Shown here piece after piece: positions 43,074-55,107 of a stretch of 64,000 nucleotides of DNA. Numbering within the stretch: position 1 is the first letter of the stretch; each line of letters starts with the position of its first letter. A model generated the notes under the pieces. That model did not search any database and had not been told where the DNA came from. It saw only the letters and a list, made by a program, of their open reading frames with translations. This stretch comes from Brevibacterium picturae (lineage in GTDB: Bacteria; Actinomycetota; Actinomycetes; Actinomycetales; Brevibacteriaceae). Location of the stretch: contig NZ_LT629739.1 of NCBI RefSeq assembly GCF_900105045.1, positions 806,001 to 870,000 on the forward strand, in the 5' to 3' direction. Position numbers and translations under genes: made by a program.

Positions 43074-44045
43074 TCAGTCCTTGGGGACGAGAGTCAACAG
43101 GCTGACCTCGGGGCGGCAGGCGAAACGCACCGGTGAGTAGGGGGAGAATCCCAATCCTGCAGAGATCTCGACGAGAGCATTCCGGTAGGGAAACAGGCCC
43201 CTCGCACGTGTCCGATCGAGGTCGCAGTTCGTCACCGGCGCGCCCCAGAAAGGCACCCGGATCTGCCCCCCGTGGGTGTGCCCGGTCATGATGAGATCGG
43301 CCCCCGCCGAGGTGAGCGCCTCCAGCGTGCGTGAATAGGGCGCATGTGTGACGCCCACTTTCACCCCTGCATCAGGATCGAACCGAGGGTAGTCGAGAGC
43401 GTCAGGCCCGCGTGATTCGGCGTCGGCATTCATTCGGATCCGGTCACAGTCGATGTGGGAGTCCCCCAGCCCGCAGAAGTCGATGCGGGTCCCACGGATC
43501 GTCAGGCTCGCCTCGGCGTTGTCGAGGAAGTGCCATCCACGCGTCTGGCCCGGCGTGTCACGGTTGGGCGTGTCACCTACCGGCGTGTCACGGGCTTCGA
43601 AACCGCGGATCAGGGCCCTGACGTCGAGATCTGGCTCTGTGCGATGCTTCACCTCGGAAGGAGAACGAAGATACGTGGCCGGGTTCTTCGCCTTGGGCGA
43701 GAAGAAGTCGTTGGACCCGAGAACGAAGACTCCGGGAACATCGAGGAGTCCGTCGAAGACGTCGAGGACTTCCGGAACGATGTCCGCCGAGAGATTGTCC
43801 CCTGTATTGACGACGACGTCCGGTTCCAGCCGTGTCAGCGCCTTCACCCATGATGCTCTGTGCCTCTGCCACGGGGCCAGATGCAGATCGGAGACGTGCA
43901 GCATCTTAATGCTCTGTGCCCCGGCCGGCAGGATCGGGAGAGTGTGGCGGCGGACAGCGAAGAGGTGCGGCTCGATGACCGCACCCCAAATTCCGGCCGC
44001 CGCTGGGACTGCAAGGGCGCCGGCGAAAAGTGCACGCTTCTTCAT
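43074..44045 (-). CDS. Metallophosphoesterase (YaeI-like)
   Basis: A 323-residue calcineurin-like phosphoesterase with an N-terminal membrane anchor or signal (1-22). Metal motifs: HVSDLHL, NTGDNL, GSNDFF (variant of GNHD), THAPY and TGHTHGGQIRVPF. An insert near 155-168 repeats DTP three times (RDTPVGDTPNRDTPG), encoded by short repeats of GCGTGTCA on the plus strand. It sits after the PBP gene on the same strand, as Rv3683 follows ponA2, suggesting a role at the cell envelope. The substrate is unknown. Confidence 0.88.
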   Translation of the reverse strand: MKKRALFAGALAVPAAAGIWGAVIEPHLFAVRRHTLPILPAGAQSIKMLHVSDLHLAPWQRHRASWVKALTRLEPDVVVNTGDNLSADIVPEVLDVFDGLLDVPGVFVLGSNDFFSPKAKNPATYLRSPSEVKHRTEPDLDVRALIRGFEARDTPVGDTPNRDTPGQTRGWHFLDNAEASLTIRGTRIDFCGLGDSHIDCDRIRMNADAESRGPDALDYPRFDPDAGVKVGVTHAPYSRTLEALTSAGADLIMTGHTHGGQIRVPFWGAPVTNCDLDRTRARGLFPYRNALVEISAGLGFSPYSPVRFACRPEVSLLTLVPKD

Positions 44046-44096
44046 TGGACCAACTCTAGCCGGACTCGGAAACCTCCTCGCGACCCGACCTCAGCC

Positions 44097-45008
44097 TCAG
44101 GCTGGGAACACCACGGGATTCTCGTGTTCGTCGGCGGCGCGGGCCGTCCTGCGGCGGTGGAGGTGCTTCATTCGACGCTGGCCCACAAGGCGGCAGACGA
44201 GATAGATGAGGAAGGAGATCGTGGTGACGAACGGGCTGATCGGCACCACCGGTGAGCCCAGAGCGATGAGAATGCCGCCGACGGAGGCCGTGACGGCGAA
44301 GATCACGCTGAGCACGGGAACCCACACTGGTGACGCCGAGAGCTGGGTCGCCGCCGCGGCCGGGGTGATGAGCAGAGCGAGCACCAGAAGGACGCCCACG
44401 ACCTGCACGCTCAAGGCCACGGCCAGGCCGAGGACGAGCATGAAGACGATCGTCAGCCCGGACACCGGCACGCCCTTGGCACGGGCGACCTCGGGATCGA
44501 GGCTGGCGAACATGAGGGGACGCCAGATCACGGCGAGCACGAGGAGGACGATCAGAGAGCAGACGACGAGGGTGACGATCTGGCTCGGCGTGATGGCGAC
44601 GATCTGACCGGTCAACAGGCCGAATTTGCTGGCGGCACGACCGTCGTAGAGGGCAAGGAAGAGAATCGCGAGGCCCAACCCGAAGGGCATGAGCACACCG
44701 ATGATGGCGTTCTTCTCCGAAGCTTTGGCTCCGCCGACACCGATGATCAGCGCCGCGATGATCGAGCCGATGATCGACCCGCCCACCACGTCGAAGCCGA
44801 CGAGCAGGGCGAAGGCGGCGCCGGCGAATGAGAGTTCGGAGACGCCGTGGACGGCGAAGGGAATGTCGCGGGCCATGACGAAGACACTGATGAGTCCGCC
44901 GACTACGCCGAGCAGCCCGGCTGCGATGAGTGAGTTGGACAGCAGCGCCACCAGCTCGCCGTAGTCCTCGAAGGTGAACAGAGAGCCGAAGATCTCCTGA
45001 GCCGTCAT
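44097..45008 (-). CDS. znuB: Metal ABC transporter permease (ZnuB-like)
   Basis: A 303-residue permease with about eight membrane helices; its ATG overlaps the ATPase stop by ATGA. The family motif HGVSELSFAGAAFALL and G-A-LLLVLALLITPAAAATQLS are the typical ABC-3 signatures for Zn/Mn importers. It would move the metal delivered by the binding protein across the membrane. The C-terminus is basic. Together with znuC and znuA it is one operon. Zinc versus manganese is not decided by this sequence. Confidence 0.9.
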   Translation of the reverse strand: MTAQEIFGSLFTFEDYGELVALLSNSLIAAGLLGVVGGLISVFVMARDIPFAVHGVSELSFAGAAFALLVGFDVVGGSIIGSIIAALIIGVGGAKASEKNAIIGVLMPFGLGLAILFLALYDGRAASKFGLLTGQIVAITPSQIVTLVVCSLIVLLVLAVIWRPLMFASLDPEVARAKGVPVSGLTIVFMLVLGLAVALSVQVVGVLLVLALLITPAAAATQLSASPVWVPVLSVIFAVTASVGGILIALGSPVVPISPFVTTISFLIYLVCRLVGQRRMKHLHRRRTARAADEHENPVVFPA

Positions 45009-45868
45009 CAGATCGCACCTCGTTCTATGCTCAATTCGCCCGCGTGGACGTGGTGGTCGACGCATTCGGCCTCGCCGCCGACCACGATGAGTCGGCCGCC
45101 CACCCGGACCACCTCGACTGGGGAACCATAGAGCCTGGTCAGCGATTCGGTGCTCATCACCTCGGCGGGGGTGCCGACCAGGAAGTGACCGCCGACGATG
45201 TAGAGGACCCTGTCGACATAGGGCAGGATTGGGTTGATCTCGTGGGTGACGAAGAGGACGGCGGTGTTGCGCTCGACCCGCTGTTCGTGGAGCAGAGAAG
45301 CCACGACCTTCTGATGGTGGATGTCCAGCGACAGCAGCGGCTCGTCGCACAGAAGCACCGAGGGGTCATTGGCCAGGGCCTGGGCGACTCGCAGCCGCTG
45401 CAGTTCCCCGCCGGACAGTGTCCCGGCAGGGGCCTCAGCGTAGTCGCGGGCGCCGACGGAATCGAGGAGCTCGTCGACCTGCTGGCGGCGACGCCTCAAG
45501 AATCGCCCCGGCCCCCAGCGGTGCCCGTCGATGCCCATCCGAACCAGATCGCGGCCGCGCATCGGGGTGTGCTGGTCGATTCCGCGCTGCTGCGGAATGT
45601 AGCCGATGGCCGAATTTCCCGCATGGACGCTTCTGCCGCCTACCTGGGCCGATCCCGTCGACAGCGAGTGCTGACCCAGCAGCACCTTGAGCAGGGAGGT
45701 CTTCCCGGTTCCGTTCGGGCCCAGCACCGCCACGAACTCCCCCGGCGCGACGTCGAGATCGAGGTCGTGCCAGAGCACGCGCTGACCGAATCGCAGCTCG
45801 GCATCGCGCAGACGGATCACCGGAGGATTGGTGGTCTGCTCGGGAGAAGCGTCGGAATCAATGGCCAT
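45008..45868 (-). CDS. znuC: Metal ABC transporter ATP-binding protein (ZnuC-like)
   Basis: A 286-residue ATPase: Walker A GPNGTGKTS (about 51-59), signature TLSGGELQR, Walker B VLLCDEPLLSLD, and the switch His in VTHEI. The segment YIPQQRGIDQHTPMRGRDLVRMG is typical of the Zn/Mn subgroup. The final His-rich stretch VDHHVHAGE may bind metal. It overlaps znuB and lies two bases after the znuA stop. Confidence 0.9.
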   Translation of the reverse strand: MAIDSDASPEQTTNPPVIRLRDAELRFGQRVLWHDLDLDVAPGEFVAVLGPNGTGKTSLLKVLLGQHSLSTGSAQVGGRSVHAGNSAIGYIPQQRGIDQHTPMRGRDLVRMGIDGHRWGPGRFLRRRRQQVDELLDSVGARDYAEAPAGTLSGGELQRLRVAQALANDPSVLLCDEPLLSLDIHHQKVVASLLHEQRVERNTAVLFVTHEINPILPYVDRVLYIVGGHFLVGTPAEVMSTESLTRLYGSPVEVVRVGGRLIVVGGEAECVDHHVHAGELSIERGAI

Positions 45869-45870
45869 TC

Positions 45871-46929
45871 TCAGTGTTCATGTCCTTCGAGCGCAGTGGA
45901 GATTTCGGTGATGTAATCGCCCATCCAATCCGCATAGTGCGCATCGGCCGGCATCGTCTCACCGAGGTCGACGACCGGAACGTCGGATTCCTCAGCCGTG
46001 GATTTCAGCTGCTCTGCCTGTGGACCTGCCGCTTGTGTATTGTACCCAAGCAGCACCGCATCACCTGACGAGATCTGTTCCTCGGCCTCCTTGAGCACGA
46101 GCGGCGGCACATCATTGCCCTCTTCGACTGCTTCGAGGAACTCGTCCGAGGTGATGTTCTCCAGTCCCATGTCCTCGAACAACCACAGCGGCACGGGCTC
46201 TGTGGCCGCAACTGCATCGCCTTCATGCTTCGTCTTGGCCGCGTCGATCTGAGCCTGCAGTCCTTGGAGCGTCTTCTTGTATTCGTCGGCGTTGGCTGCG
46301 AAGTCATCCTGGTGTTCGGGTTCGGCCTCGCCGAGGTGGGTCGCAACCTCGTCGACGAGCTTCGTCATCGTGGGGACCGAGTACCAGAGGTGTTCGTTGA
46401 ATGCGCCGTGCTCGTGGGCCTCTTCCCCGGCATGCTCGTGATCGTGGCCCTCTTCGCTGTGCTCGTGATCGCCGGCCTCTTCTTCGCCATGCTCGTGGAC
46501 GTGGCCGCCGCCGTTAGCTTCCTCATCGCCGTGATCATGAGGTTCGTTGCCGACGTCCTCGGATCCGGGCAGTCCTGAGATCGAGACTGTGTCGATCGTA
46601 TCGACGTCCGCGCCGGAGGCTTCGAGCATCGTCGTCATGAACGAGTCATAGCCACCGCCGTTCTGGACGACCAGATCGGCCTTCGACAGTTTCAGCCGAT
46701 CCTGAGTCGTCGCCTCATATGAGTGCGGGTCCTGATTGGGATCGTCGATGACAGCGGTGACCTTCGCGAAGTCGCCTGCCACCTGCGACACGATGTCGGC
46801 ATACACATTGGTCGAAGCGACGACCGAGAGCTCGGTGGATCCAGAAGCCTGTCCCCCACACCCGCTCAGAGCGGCAACAGTCGTCAGAGCTATTGCCCCG
46901 GACATGATGCCGAGTAGAGAAGAGCGCAT
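45871..46929 (-). CDS. znuA: Metal-binding lipoprotein (ZnuA-like)
   Basis: A 352-residue solute-binding protein. The signal peptide ends in the lipobox LSGC with C24, so it is a lipoprotein. The cluster A-I metal-site motifs are DPHSYE, GAFNEHLWYS and the C-terminal DLGETMP. Between them (about 129-176) is a long His/Glu/Asp-rich loop with many HEH/HDH units, the hallmark of zinc-specific ZnuA, which favours zinc over manganese. First gene of the operon; its upstream region has a 16-base AT palindrome. Confidence 0.92.
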   Translation of the reverse strand: MRSSLLGIMSGAIALTTVAALSGCGGQASGSTELSVVASTNVYADIVSQVAGDFAKVTAVIDDPNQDPHSYEATTQDRLKLSKADLVVQNGGGYDSFMTTMLEASGADVDTIDTVSISGLPGSEDVGNEPHDHGDEEANGGGHVHEHGEEEAGDHEHSEEGHDHEHAGEEAHEHGAFNEHLWYSVPTMTKLVDEVATHLGEAEPEHQDDFAANADEYKKTLQGLQAQIDAAKTKHEGDAVAATEPVPLWLFEDMGLENITSDEFLEAVEEGNDVPPLVLKEAEEQISSGDAVLLGYNTQAAGPQAEQLKSTAEESDVPVVDLGETMPADAHYADWMGDYITEISTALEGHEH

Positions 46930-47006
46930 GGTGTGCCTTTCGAAGCGTGAGCAAAGATCAGTGTGTCAACGACGTTCACACTACTCAGCACGAAGACTCA
47001 CCACTA

Positions 47007-47022
47007 ATATAAATATTTATAT
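47007..47022. promoter_or_regulatory. AT-rich palindrome upstream of znuA
   Basis: ATATAAATATTTATAT is a perfect 16-base palindrome 78 bases before the znuA start, in a very AT-rich island within a GC-rich genome. It may be a metal-regulator operator overlapping the -10 region; it does not match the TGAAAATGATTTTCA-type Zur site I know from actinobacteria. Confidence 0.45.
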
Positions 47023-47045
47023 ATAGCAACTTGTTTATGTGTCCC

Positions 47046-47102
47046 CGCCGCGCACGTCCCCTACAGCACTCGTCCCCCGCCGCGCACGTCCCGCCGCGCA
47101 CG
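47046..47102. repeat. CGCCGCGCACG repeats, three copies
   Basis: The 11-base unit CGCCGCGCACG recurs at 47046, 47078 and 47092 (steps of 32 and 14), with CCC flanks. Location is the non-coding middle of the znuA-asd spacer. Confidence 0.6.
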
Positions 47103-47192
47103 ATCCACTCCGATTCCGAAAAAGTCGTCGCCAGCGACGATGAATTCCGACTTCGCATTGATCGACGGCTGCGATGACGGTCCGGCAGCGAC

Positions 47193-47225
47193 GAACCGCC
47201 CGAGAGCATGGCTCCCGGGCGGTTC
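47193..47225 (-). terminator. Terminator of asd
   Basis: Arms GAACCGCCCG/CGGGCGGTTC with an additional GAG/CTC inside lie 20 bases after the asd stop on the minus strand. No T-tract follows. Confidence 0.65.
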
Positions 47226-47244
47226 ATTTCGGCTATGCGATTAT

Positions 47245-49622
<2,378 letters not shown>

Positions 49623-49860
49623 TGCAGTCTCTTCCTTATCGCTGATAAGTTCCGTGCCGGGCGATCGATTCCATGATTCCAAACATGGTGGTCTCGTGCT
49701 TGCATCGATCAGGATTTCAGCCGTGTCGGCTCCCCGGCACCGTGACCATTGTATGAGGTCAGCTGTTTCACTTCACCTTAGCCCGTCATTCAGACGCCGT
49801 TGCAACCCCTCGGATCCGCGAACCGGCGGGGCCTGAGATTTGTTCAGATCGGCCGAAAAA

Positions 49861-50094
49861 TCAGTCAGATCGAGCCTTGACTGTGAACAGATCACCCGGC
49901 TGGCAGTCGAGCACCTGGCACAGTGCGATGAGGGTGGAGTACCTGACAGCCTTGGCTCTGTTGTTCTTCAGCACCGAGAGGTTCGCCAGGGACACCCCGA
50001 CGTGCCTGGACAGTTCGGTGAGACTCAGCCCTCTCTGCGTCAGCAGGGAGTCAAGGTGGCAGACGACGTGGAGCGAATCGAACTCTTCGACCAT
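49861..50094 (-). CDS. XRE-family helix-turn-helix regulator (YozG-like)
   Basis: A 77-residue one-domain regulator: LLTQRGLSLTELSRHVGVSLANLSVLKNNRAKAVRYSTL is a Cro/XRE helix-turn-helix, followed by the LCQVLDCQPGDLFTV ending of the YozG group. The ATG is one base into the stop of the DUF2975 gene, so the pair is co-translated. XRE/DUF2975 pairs are common and may act as a membrane-linked regulatory unit, but the signal is unknown. Confidence 0.87.
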   Translation of the reverse strand: MVEEFDSLHVVCHLDSLLTQRGLSLTELSRHVGVSLANLSVLKNNRAKAVRYSTLIALCQVLDCQPGDLFTVKARSD

Positions 50095-50798
50095 CAGACC
50101 AGCCCCTCGAGCTCTGCTTGGGCCTTCTGCCCCGATATGAAGCAGCGGCGCAGAAGCTCGACTCCGCCGACGACGCCGAGCAGTATGAATGCTTGCACAG
50201 TGGAGACACCGGGGTCGACGTCACGCGCTATGTCGAGATCGCTCGCGACCTCGACACTGCCAAGCACCATAGCACCGAAGTACACGAGCGACCCGCAGGC
50301 AATGAAGCTTTCAATGACTCCGAGAGCCCTGATCGACCTGCTGGTGAACGGGTCACCCTTGGCGATGTCCCTGATGACGGGCACGCTGGCGACTGCAGCG
50401 ACGATGAAGGTCAGGATCAGTGCGACCTTCGCGATGAGCAGGAAGACCATCGAACTCGTCGCAAGATCCGCTGTGGACACTGTGACCTGAGTGAGTCCGC
50501 TCAGAGTTGCCTCTCCCCCTGGGAATTCAAGCGCCGCCACAGAGTCGGACTCGAATTCGAGCGGCAGTCGGATCTTCGAATGCACCAGGTCGGTGACCAG
50601 CTCTGTCACTGCATAGATCACATAGAATCCGATCGCCAGCCCGACCCAGAGCTCGTATCCCGCTCCGAACGCCTTCCGCTTGGCAGCTTCGTCTCCTGAC
50701 TTCATGCCGCCCTTGAGATGTCCGGCGACACTGTCCTTGCCTTCTGCCGCGCTGCTGTTCTCGTCGGGCTGTTCGCCTTGCCCGTTTTCCTGCGTCAT
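50094..50798 (-). CDS. DUF2975 membrane protein
   Basis: A 234-residue protein with a hydrophilic, Gln/Glu/Asn-rich N-terminus (1-45) and four membrane helices around 50-70, 115-140, 155-180 and 195-215, the layout of DUF2975. Between helices 1 and 2 is a likely outside loop of about 45 residues. It partners the small XRE regulator encoded immediately downstream. The role may be a sensor for the regulator, by analogy with paired membrane protein/repressor systems; no ligand is evident. Confidence 0.85.
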   Translation of the reverse strand: MTQENGQGEQPDENSSAAEGKDSVAGHLKGGMKSGDEAAKRKAFGAGYELWVGLAIGFYVIYAVTELVTDLVHSKIRLPLEFESDSVAALEFPGGEATLSGLTQVTVSTADLATSSMVFLLIAKVALILTFIVAAVASVPVIRDIAKGDPFTSRSIRALGVIESFIACGSLVYFGAMVLGSVEVASDLDIARDVDPGVSTVQAFILLGVVGGVELLRRCFISGQKAQAELEGLV

Positions 50799-50879
50799 GA
50801 TTCCGCCTTCCCTGGACGGCGAATCCTGATTGAGCCGTCAATTTCCCGACTCGGATGCACTGCCCCAACCAACACTGAC

Positions 50880-50938
50880 TTATCGTTATTCGATATATCG
50901 ATAAACAATATGTTTCACGATAATCGATATGTTGTCAA
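50880..50938 (-). promoter_or_regulatory. Promoter and TATCGATA-type operators of the DUF2975/XRE pair
   Basis: On the minus strand a consensus -35 TTGACA (50933-50938) lies upstream of AT-rich sequence at about 50905-50918 that could hold the -10. The region contains a 12-base palindrome TCGATATATCGA (50890-50901), the flanking pair TTATCG/CGATAA (50880-50885, 50899-50904), and CGATAATCGATAT further upstream. Autoregulation by the XRE protein is a natural reading. Confidence 0.55.
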
Positions 50939-51018
50939 CAGTGCCGAGCGATCTGCCGCCGACAGGCTGACATGCCGACAGGCCAGGCTGACAGCAGAGA
51001 ACGGCGGGTGGAGGTGGA

Positions 51019-51624
51019 TCAGTCCATTTCGCGGCGACCGGAGAAGGCACGGCCGAGAGTGACCTCGTCCGCATATTCGAGGTCTCCTCCGACGGGCAGT
51101 CCCGACGCCAGCCTCGTCACGGTCACTCCCAGGGAGTTGAGCAGCCGCACGAGATAGGTCGCTGTGGCCTCACCTTCGAGGTTGGGGTCGGTCGCGATGA
51201 CGCATTCCTTGACCTCGCCGTTCTGCAGACGCGACATCAGTTCTTTGATGCGCAGATTGTCGGGGCCGACCCCTGCCATGGGATCGATCGCGCCGCCGAG
51301 AACGTGATAAAGGCCCCTGTATTCGCGGGTGCGTTCGATGGCGACGACATCCTTCGGCTCCTCGACGACGCAGATCATCGACCGATCGCGTCGCGGGTCC
51401 TGGCAGACGGTGCACTCAGTTTCCTCAGAGACGTTTCCGCAGATATCGCAGAAGCGCACTCGCTTCTTCACCTCAGTCAGTGCCTGGGCCAGGGTGCTGA
51501 CATCGGCGGATTCTGATTGGAGAATGTGGAACGCCAGCCGCTGCGCGGACTTCGGGCCGATGCCCGGAAGCTTGCCGAGTTCCTCGACCAGGTCCTGCAG
51601 GGCACCTTCGTAAACCGCGCTCAT
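51019..51624 (-). CDS. recR: Recombination mediator RecR
   Basis: A 201-residue protein helping RecFOR load RecA at gaps. The helix-hairpin-helix [14 protein letters not shown] is at 17-29, the zinc site is C59, C62, C71, C74 ([14 protein letters not shown]), and the TOPRIM domain follows with [12 protein letters not shown] and [12 protein letters not shown]. The C-terminal Walker-B-like [18 protein letters not shown] is complete. The start overlaps the dnaX stop by ATGA; the ybaB/ebfC gene normally between them is absent. Confidence 0.96.
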   Translation of the reverse strand: MSAVYEGALQDLVEELGKLPGIGPKSAQRLAFHILQSESADVSTLAQALTEVKKRVRFCDICGNVSEETECTVCQDPRRDRSMICVVEEPKDVVAIERTREYRGLYHVLGGAIDPMAGVGPDNLRIKELMSRLQNGEVKECVIATDPNLEGEATATYLVRLLNSLGVTVTRLASGLPVGGDLEYADEVTLGRAFSGRREMD

Positions 51625-54600
51625 ACTTCTCTTTCATCAATGATTTCGCCGCCGAGGACTCGTGCGATCACGGCCACTCCGACCTGCGGAGCCTCCGAGA
51701 CGTCGAGATCCGTCTCCGGATCATACTCGTCTTCGTCAGTGCCAGCGTTCGGGGCTTGACCATCCGCGTCAGCGTCAATCGCGCCGGTTCCGGACACCGA
51801 AGCGTCCGCGTTCGGCGGGTACCCGTTTTCGGCAGTCTCTGCAGGAGGCTGCGGGGTGCTGCCTCCGTGCTTCTCGGCAAGCGCAGCGAAACGGGATTTG
51901 AATGGCTTCGCACCCCCGTTCCCCTGCGGGCGAGCGGACTGTAATGACGGCGCCTGAGGTTGGGACGGCGGAGGTGGCTGCGCCGCAGATGCCGGCATTC
52001 CCAAGTCTGCATCCGCGTAGTCACCGAGGACGTCGAGGTCATCGTCCTCCGGCGGAGGCACGACCAGTGCACCGACTTCCACAGCCCCTGAGCCCGCGCT
52101 CGTGGACTCGTCGTTTGGATCGCTCGGCTCGGTCTCAGCGCCCGACGGATCGCTGTGCGTTGGAGCCGCATCGCTTGGAGCGTCGTGCCAGGTCGGCTCC
52201 TCCCACCGGGGCTGGACGTACTCCGTCGGTGCGTCCGGTGCGCCAGGCGCGTCGCGTGGGCCTGGTCCGTCCGGTGGTCCTGGTGCGTCAGAGACAGCCT
52301 GTGTCGCGTGCCCCGCCTGTGGACCAATGTCCGGCAGTGGATCGTTGTCGGACTGCTGATCGGACGCCGCTGTGGAAGGCTCGCTGAAGAAGTCATCATC
52401 AGAGAGATCGGGCACGACGATGTCCGCGTCAGCCGCGCCATCCTCCACTACCGGCGCTGGAGACGCTGGTGCGTCAACCGCCGGTGCTTCCGACACCGCT
52501 GACTCCTCTGCCACGTGCGAATGATCGGCCGACACAGGTGCGAGATCCGGCGCGGGCACGCGATCCGACACGGACTGCGCATTCGGAGCGAACTGCCCTC
52601 TCGAGGCAGGATCACTTGCCGGTTCAGTCTGGGTGTTCGGACTGTCGTCGGCGTCGCGGGATGCGTCGTATGATGGCTCGGGTTCAGTCGGTTGCTGTGG
52701 CGTTTCGTGTACCGCCGGCTGTTCTCCCTCCTCGTCGTCATCGGACCAGGGGCCCTGGGGAGAGCCACTCGGCTCCCAGAATTTCTCGTGATCGACTTGT
52801 GGTTTATCGACCTCGCGAGTCCCGACGACGGCGGCCACTTCCTGTGGACTGGGTCGTCTCTGGGAAGGGGCCGGCCCGCGGCTGCCGGTGGAGTCGTTCA
52901 TCACCGGCGCCGAGGCGCCCTTGCCGCCGGAAGCACTACCGGAGTTGCCACCGGAATTGCCGCCTATGCGCCCGACATCGCCGATGTCGATGCGTGCCTG
53001 AATGCCGAGGACATCATTGATCGCCATCGCCAGCTTGGCCGCGTGGTCTCTCTGCTGGAAGCCCTGGACAGAACCGGCGTTGTTGAATCCGAGGTAGACA
53101 ACCCCATCGGAGAACGATTGCGGGATCGCATTCGCAGCAATGATCGCCCGGGTCAGGCGGCTGCGTTTCTCGACCGCGGCCAGGATGCTCGGCCACGCCC
53201 GTCGAATCGCTTCGATTTCACCGCCGATATTGCCGGCACCTGCCACAGCGTCACCCTCCGGAGCATAATCAGCCTCGGAAGCTGTCTCCTGAGACGGCGC
53301 GTTCGCCGGCTCACCGTCATGGACCTGCGGCGCAGCAGTCTGCGGCGAGGGAGTCTGAGCGCCAGGAGCCTGTTGCTCTGGAGGCTGAGCATCTCGAGTC
53401 CGGTTATCTGGAGTCCGGACAGTCTGCTCTTGAGGTTCAGGTTCGCTCACTCGCTGTTCACGAGGTGCCGCTCCTGAGGGAGCCGTCGGCCCTGTGTCCT
53501 GCACTCCACGACCAGGCGTCTGCTCTCCGGCGGCTGCACTCGCACTCTGCGGAGTGACTGCCGACTGCGACGAGTCTTCCTGAGAACGATTTGCAGGAGC
53601 CGAGCGTGGCGGTTCGTTGAGCATGGATTCCGCGGCAACAGCCATTTCGGCCAGGTCATCGAAATCGTCACGGGGTGCCGCACTCGAGGTCTGCGTCACC
53701 GGCGCCTGCGCAGGCTGCGTCCGTTCCTGCGTCGGCGACGCGGAATCCGTCTGCGCAGCGCCGCCCTGCCCGCCTCCTTGCTGAGTGCTTCCGCTCGACT
53801 GAGTCACCCCGCCCGGCTGAGCGCTTCCGCCTGGGTGGACGGCTCCGTCCTGCTGAGCAGGTGGGATGTTCGCAGCCGTTCCCGATGCGGACATGCCGAT
53901 TCGGCGTTCCATCCGTTCGACACGACTGAGCACGGCATCGCGACTGCGGCCCGAACCGGGCAGCAGGATACGGGCGCAGATCAGTTCAAGCTGCAGCCTC
54001 GGCGAGGTTGCTCCCGACATTTCGGTCAGGCCCTGGTTGAGAAGGTCCGCCGAACGGGAGAGCTCGCCCTGACCGAAGCCTCTGGCCTGCAGAGTCAATC
54101 GTTCGAGGCGGTCCGGAGGGACCTCCGGCAGGAAGGCATGGGCCGCCTCTGGTGCGGCGTTGATGACGATGAGGTCGCGCATCCGCTCGAGCAGATCCTC
54201 AACGAAGCGGCGCGGGTCCTGCCCGGACTCGATGACGCGTTCGACGGCACGATAGACCCCACCGCCGTCACCGGCCGAGAAAGCATCGACGATGTCGCTG
54301 AGCAGGGAGTCTGGCGTGTAGCCCAACAGGGCGATGGCTCCGGCGTAGTCCACACCGTCGGGCCCCGAACCGGCGATGAGTTGGTCGAGGACTGACAGGG
54401 TGTCGCGGACCGAGCCGCCGCCGGCGCGCACGACGAGCGGCAGCACTCCCTTGGCGACCTGCACGCCTTCGCGGCTGCACAGATCGTCCATATAGTTGCC
54501 CAGAGCCTCGGGCGGGACCAGCCTGAACGGGTAATGATGAGTCCGCGAACGAATCGTGCCGATGACCTTCTCGGGTTCGGTCGTCGCAAAGATGAACTTG

Positions 54601-55058
54601 ATGTGAGGCGGCGGTTCCTCGACGATCTTGAGCAGGGCGTTGAATCCCTGCGAGGTCACCATATGAGCCTCATCGAGGATGAAGACCTTGTAGCGATCAC
54701 GTGCCGGGGCATAGATCGCGCGCTCACGCAGGTCACGGGCATCGTCGACGCCGTTGTGGCTGGCCGCGTCGATCTCCACGACGTCGAGGGAACCCGGGCC
54801 CCCATTGGCCAGGTCCTGGCAACTGGGGCACTCACCGCAGGGCACGGGAGTCGGACCCTGCACACAGTTGAGGCACCTCGCCAGGATCCGTGCCGAGGTG
54901 GTCTTGCCGCAGCCCCGAGGGCCGGAGAACAGATAGGCATGGTTGATGCGGCCGCGTTCGATCGCGGCCTTGAGCGGATCGGTCACATGCTCTTGACCGA
55001 TGACCTCATCGAAGGTCTCTGGGCGGTATCTTCTGTACAGTGCTGTGGACACATCCAT
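51621..55058 (-). CDS. dnaX: DNA polymerase III subunits gamma/tau, extended
   Basis: A 1145-residue clamp-loader protein. The AAA+ core (1-370) has Walker [10 protein letters not shown] (46-54), zinc Cys C65, C74, C77, C80, Walker B ILDEAH (127-132), and SRTHHYPF with the arginine finger. Residues 370-600 are a disordered Gln/Pro/Ala-rich stretch, a folded segment near 625-690 ([26 protein letters not shown]... [14 protein letters not shown]) is the actinobacterial tau domain, and 700-1120 are acidic disorder. The usual length in actinobacteria is 600-850, so this copy is long. It loads the beta clamp with HolB. No slippery frameshift site is evident. Confidence 0.95.
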   Translation of the reverse strand: MDVSTALYRRYRPETFDEVIGQEHVTDPLKAAIERGRINHAYLFSGPRGCGKTTSARILARCLNCVQGPTPVPCGECPSCQDLANGGPGSLDVVEIDAASHNGVDDARDLRERAIYAPARDRYKVFILDEAHMVTSQGFNALLKIVEEPPPHIKFIFATTEPEKVIGTIRSRTHHYPFRLVPPEALGNYMDDLCSREGVQVAKGVLPLVVRAGGGSVRDTLSVLDQLIAGSGPDGVDYAGAIALLGYTPDSLLSDIVDAFSAGDGGGVYRAVERVIESGQDPRRFVEDLLERMRDLIVINAAPEAAHAFLPEVPPDRLERLTLQARGFGQGELSRSADLLNQGLTEMSGATSPRLQLELICARILLPGSGRSRDAVLSRVERMERRIGMSASGTAANIPPAQQDGAVHPGGSAQPGGVTQSSGSTQQGGGQGGAAQTDSASPTQERTQPAQAPVTQTSSAAPRDDFDDLAEMAVAAESMLNEPPRSAPANRSQEDSSQSAVTPQSASAAAGEQTPGRGVQDTGPTAPSGAAPREQRVSEPEPQEQTVRTPDNRTRDAQPPEQQAPGAQTPSPQTAAPQVHDGEPANAPSQETASEADYAPEGDAVAGAGNIGGEIEAIRRAWPSILAAVEKRSRLTRAIIAANAIPQSFSDGVVYLGFNNAGSVQGFQQRDHAAKLAMAINDVLGIQARIDIGDVGRIGGNSGGNSGSASGGKGASAPVMNDSTGSRGPAPSQRRPSPQEVAAVVGTREVDKPQVDHEKFWEPSGSPQGPWSDDDEEGEQPAVHETPQQPTEPEPSYDASRDADDSPNTQTEPASDPASRGQFAPNAQSVSDRVPAPDLAPVSADHSHVAEESAVSEAPAVDAPASPAPVVEDGAADADIVVPDLSDDDFFSEPSTAASDQQSDNDPLPDIGPQAGHATQAVSDAPGPPDGPGPRDAPGAPDAPTEYVQPRWEEPTWHDAPSDAAPTHSDPSGAETEPSDPNDESTSAGSGAVEVGALVVPPPEDDDLDVLGDYADADLGMPASAAQPPPPSQPQAPSLQSARPQGNGGAKPFKSRFAALAEKHGGSTPQPPAETAENGYPPNADASVSGTGAIDADADGQAPNAGTDEDEYDPETDLDVSEAPQVGVAVIARVLGGEIIDEREV

Positions 55059-55107
55059 AGCCTAATGCCAACGGCTGACACGACACACGCGCCCGCTCCT
55101 CGTCACC

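Larger units (their letters stand above)
46930..47244. promoter_or_regulatory. Spacer between znuA and asd
   Basis: No gene is visible here. The left part holds the znu promoter with the AT palindrome at 47007-47022; the middle has GC repeats (CGCCGCGCACG at 47046, 47078 and 47092); the right end has the asd terminator at 47193-47225. Confidence 0.6.

Noticed and set aside
46930..47244. Small gene in the znuA-asd spacer
   Set aside because: Short frames there have no ribosome site and consist of repeat sequence.
49623..49860. Lysine riboswitch before lysC
   Set aside because: I saw no L-box-like conserved helices and actinobacteria usually lack it at this gene.
51621..55058. Programmed frameshift in dnaX
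   Set aside because: No A-rich slippery heptamer was visible, and the full frame encodes tau without interruption.
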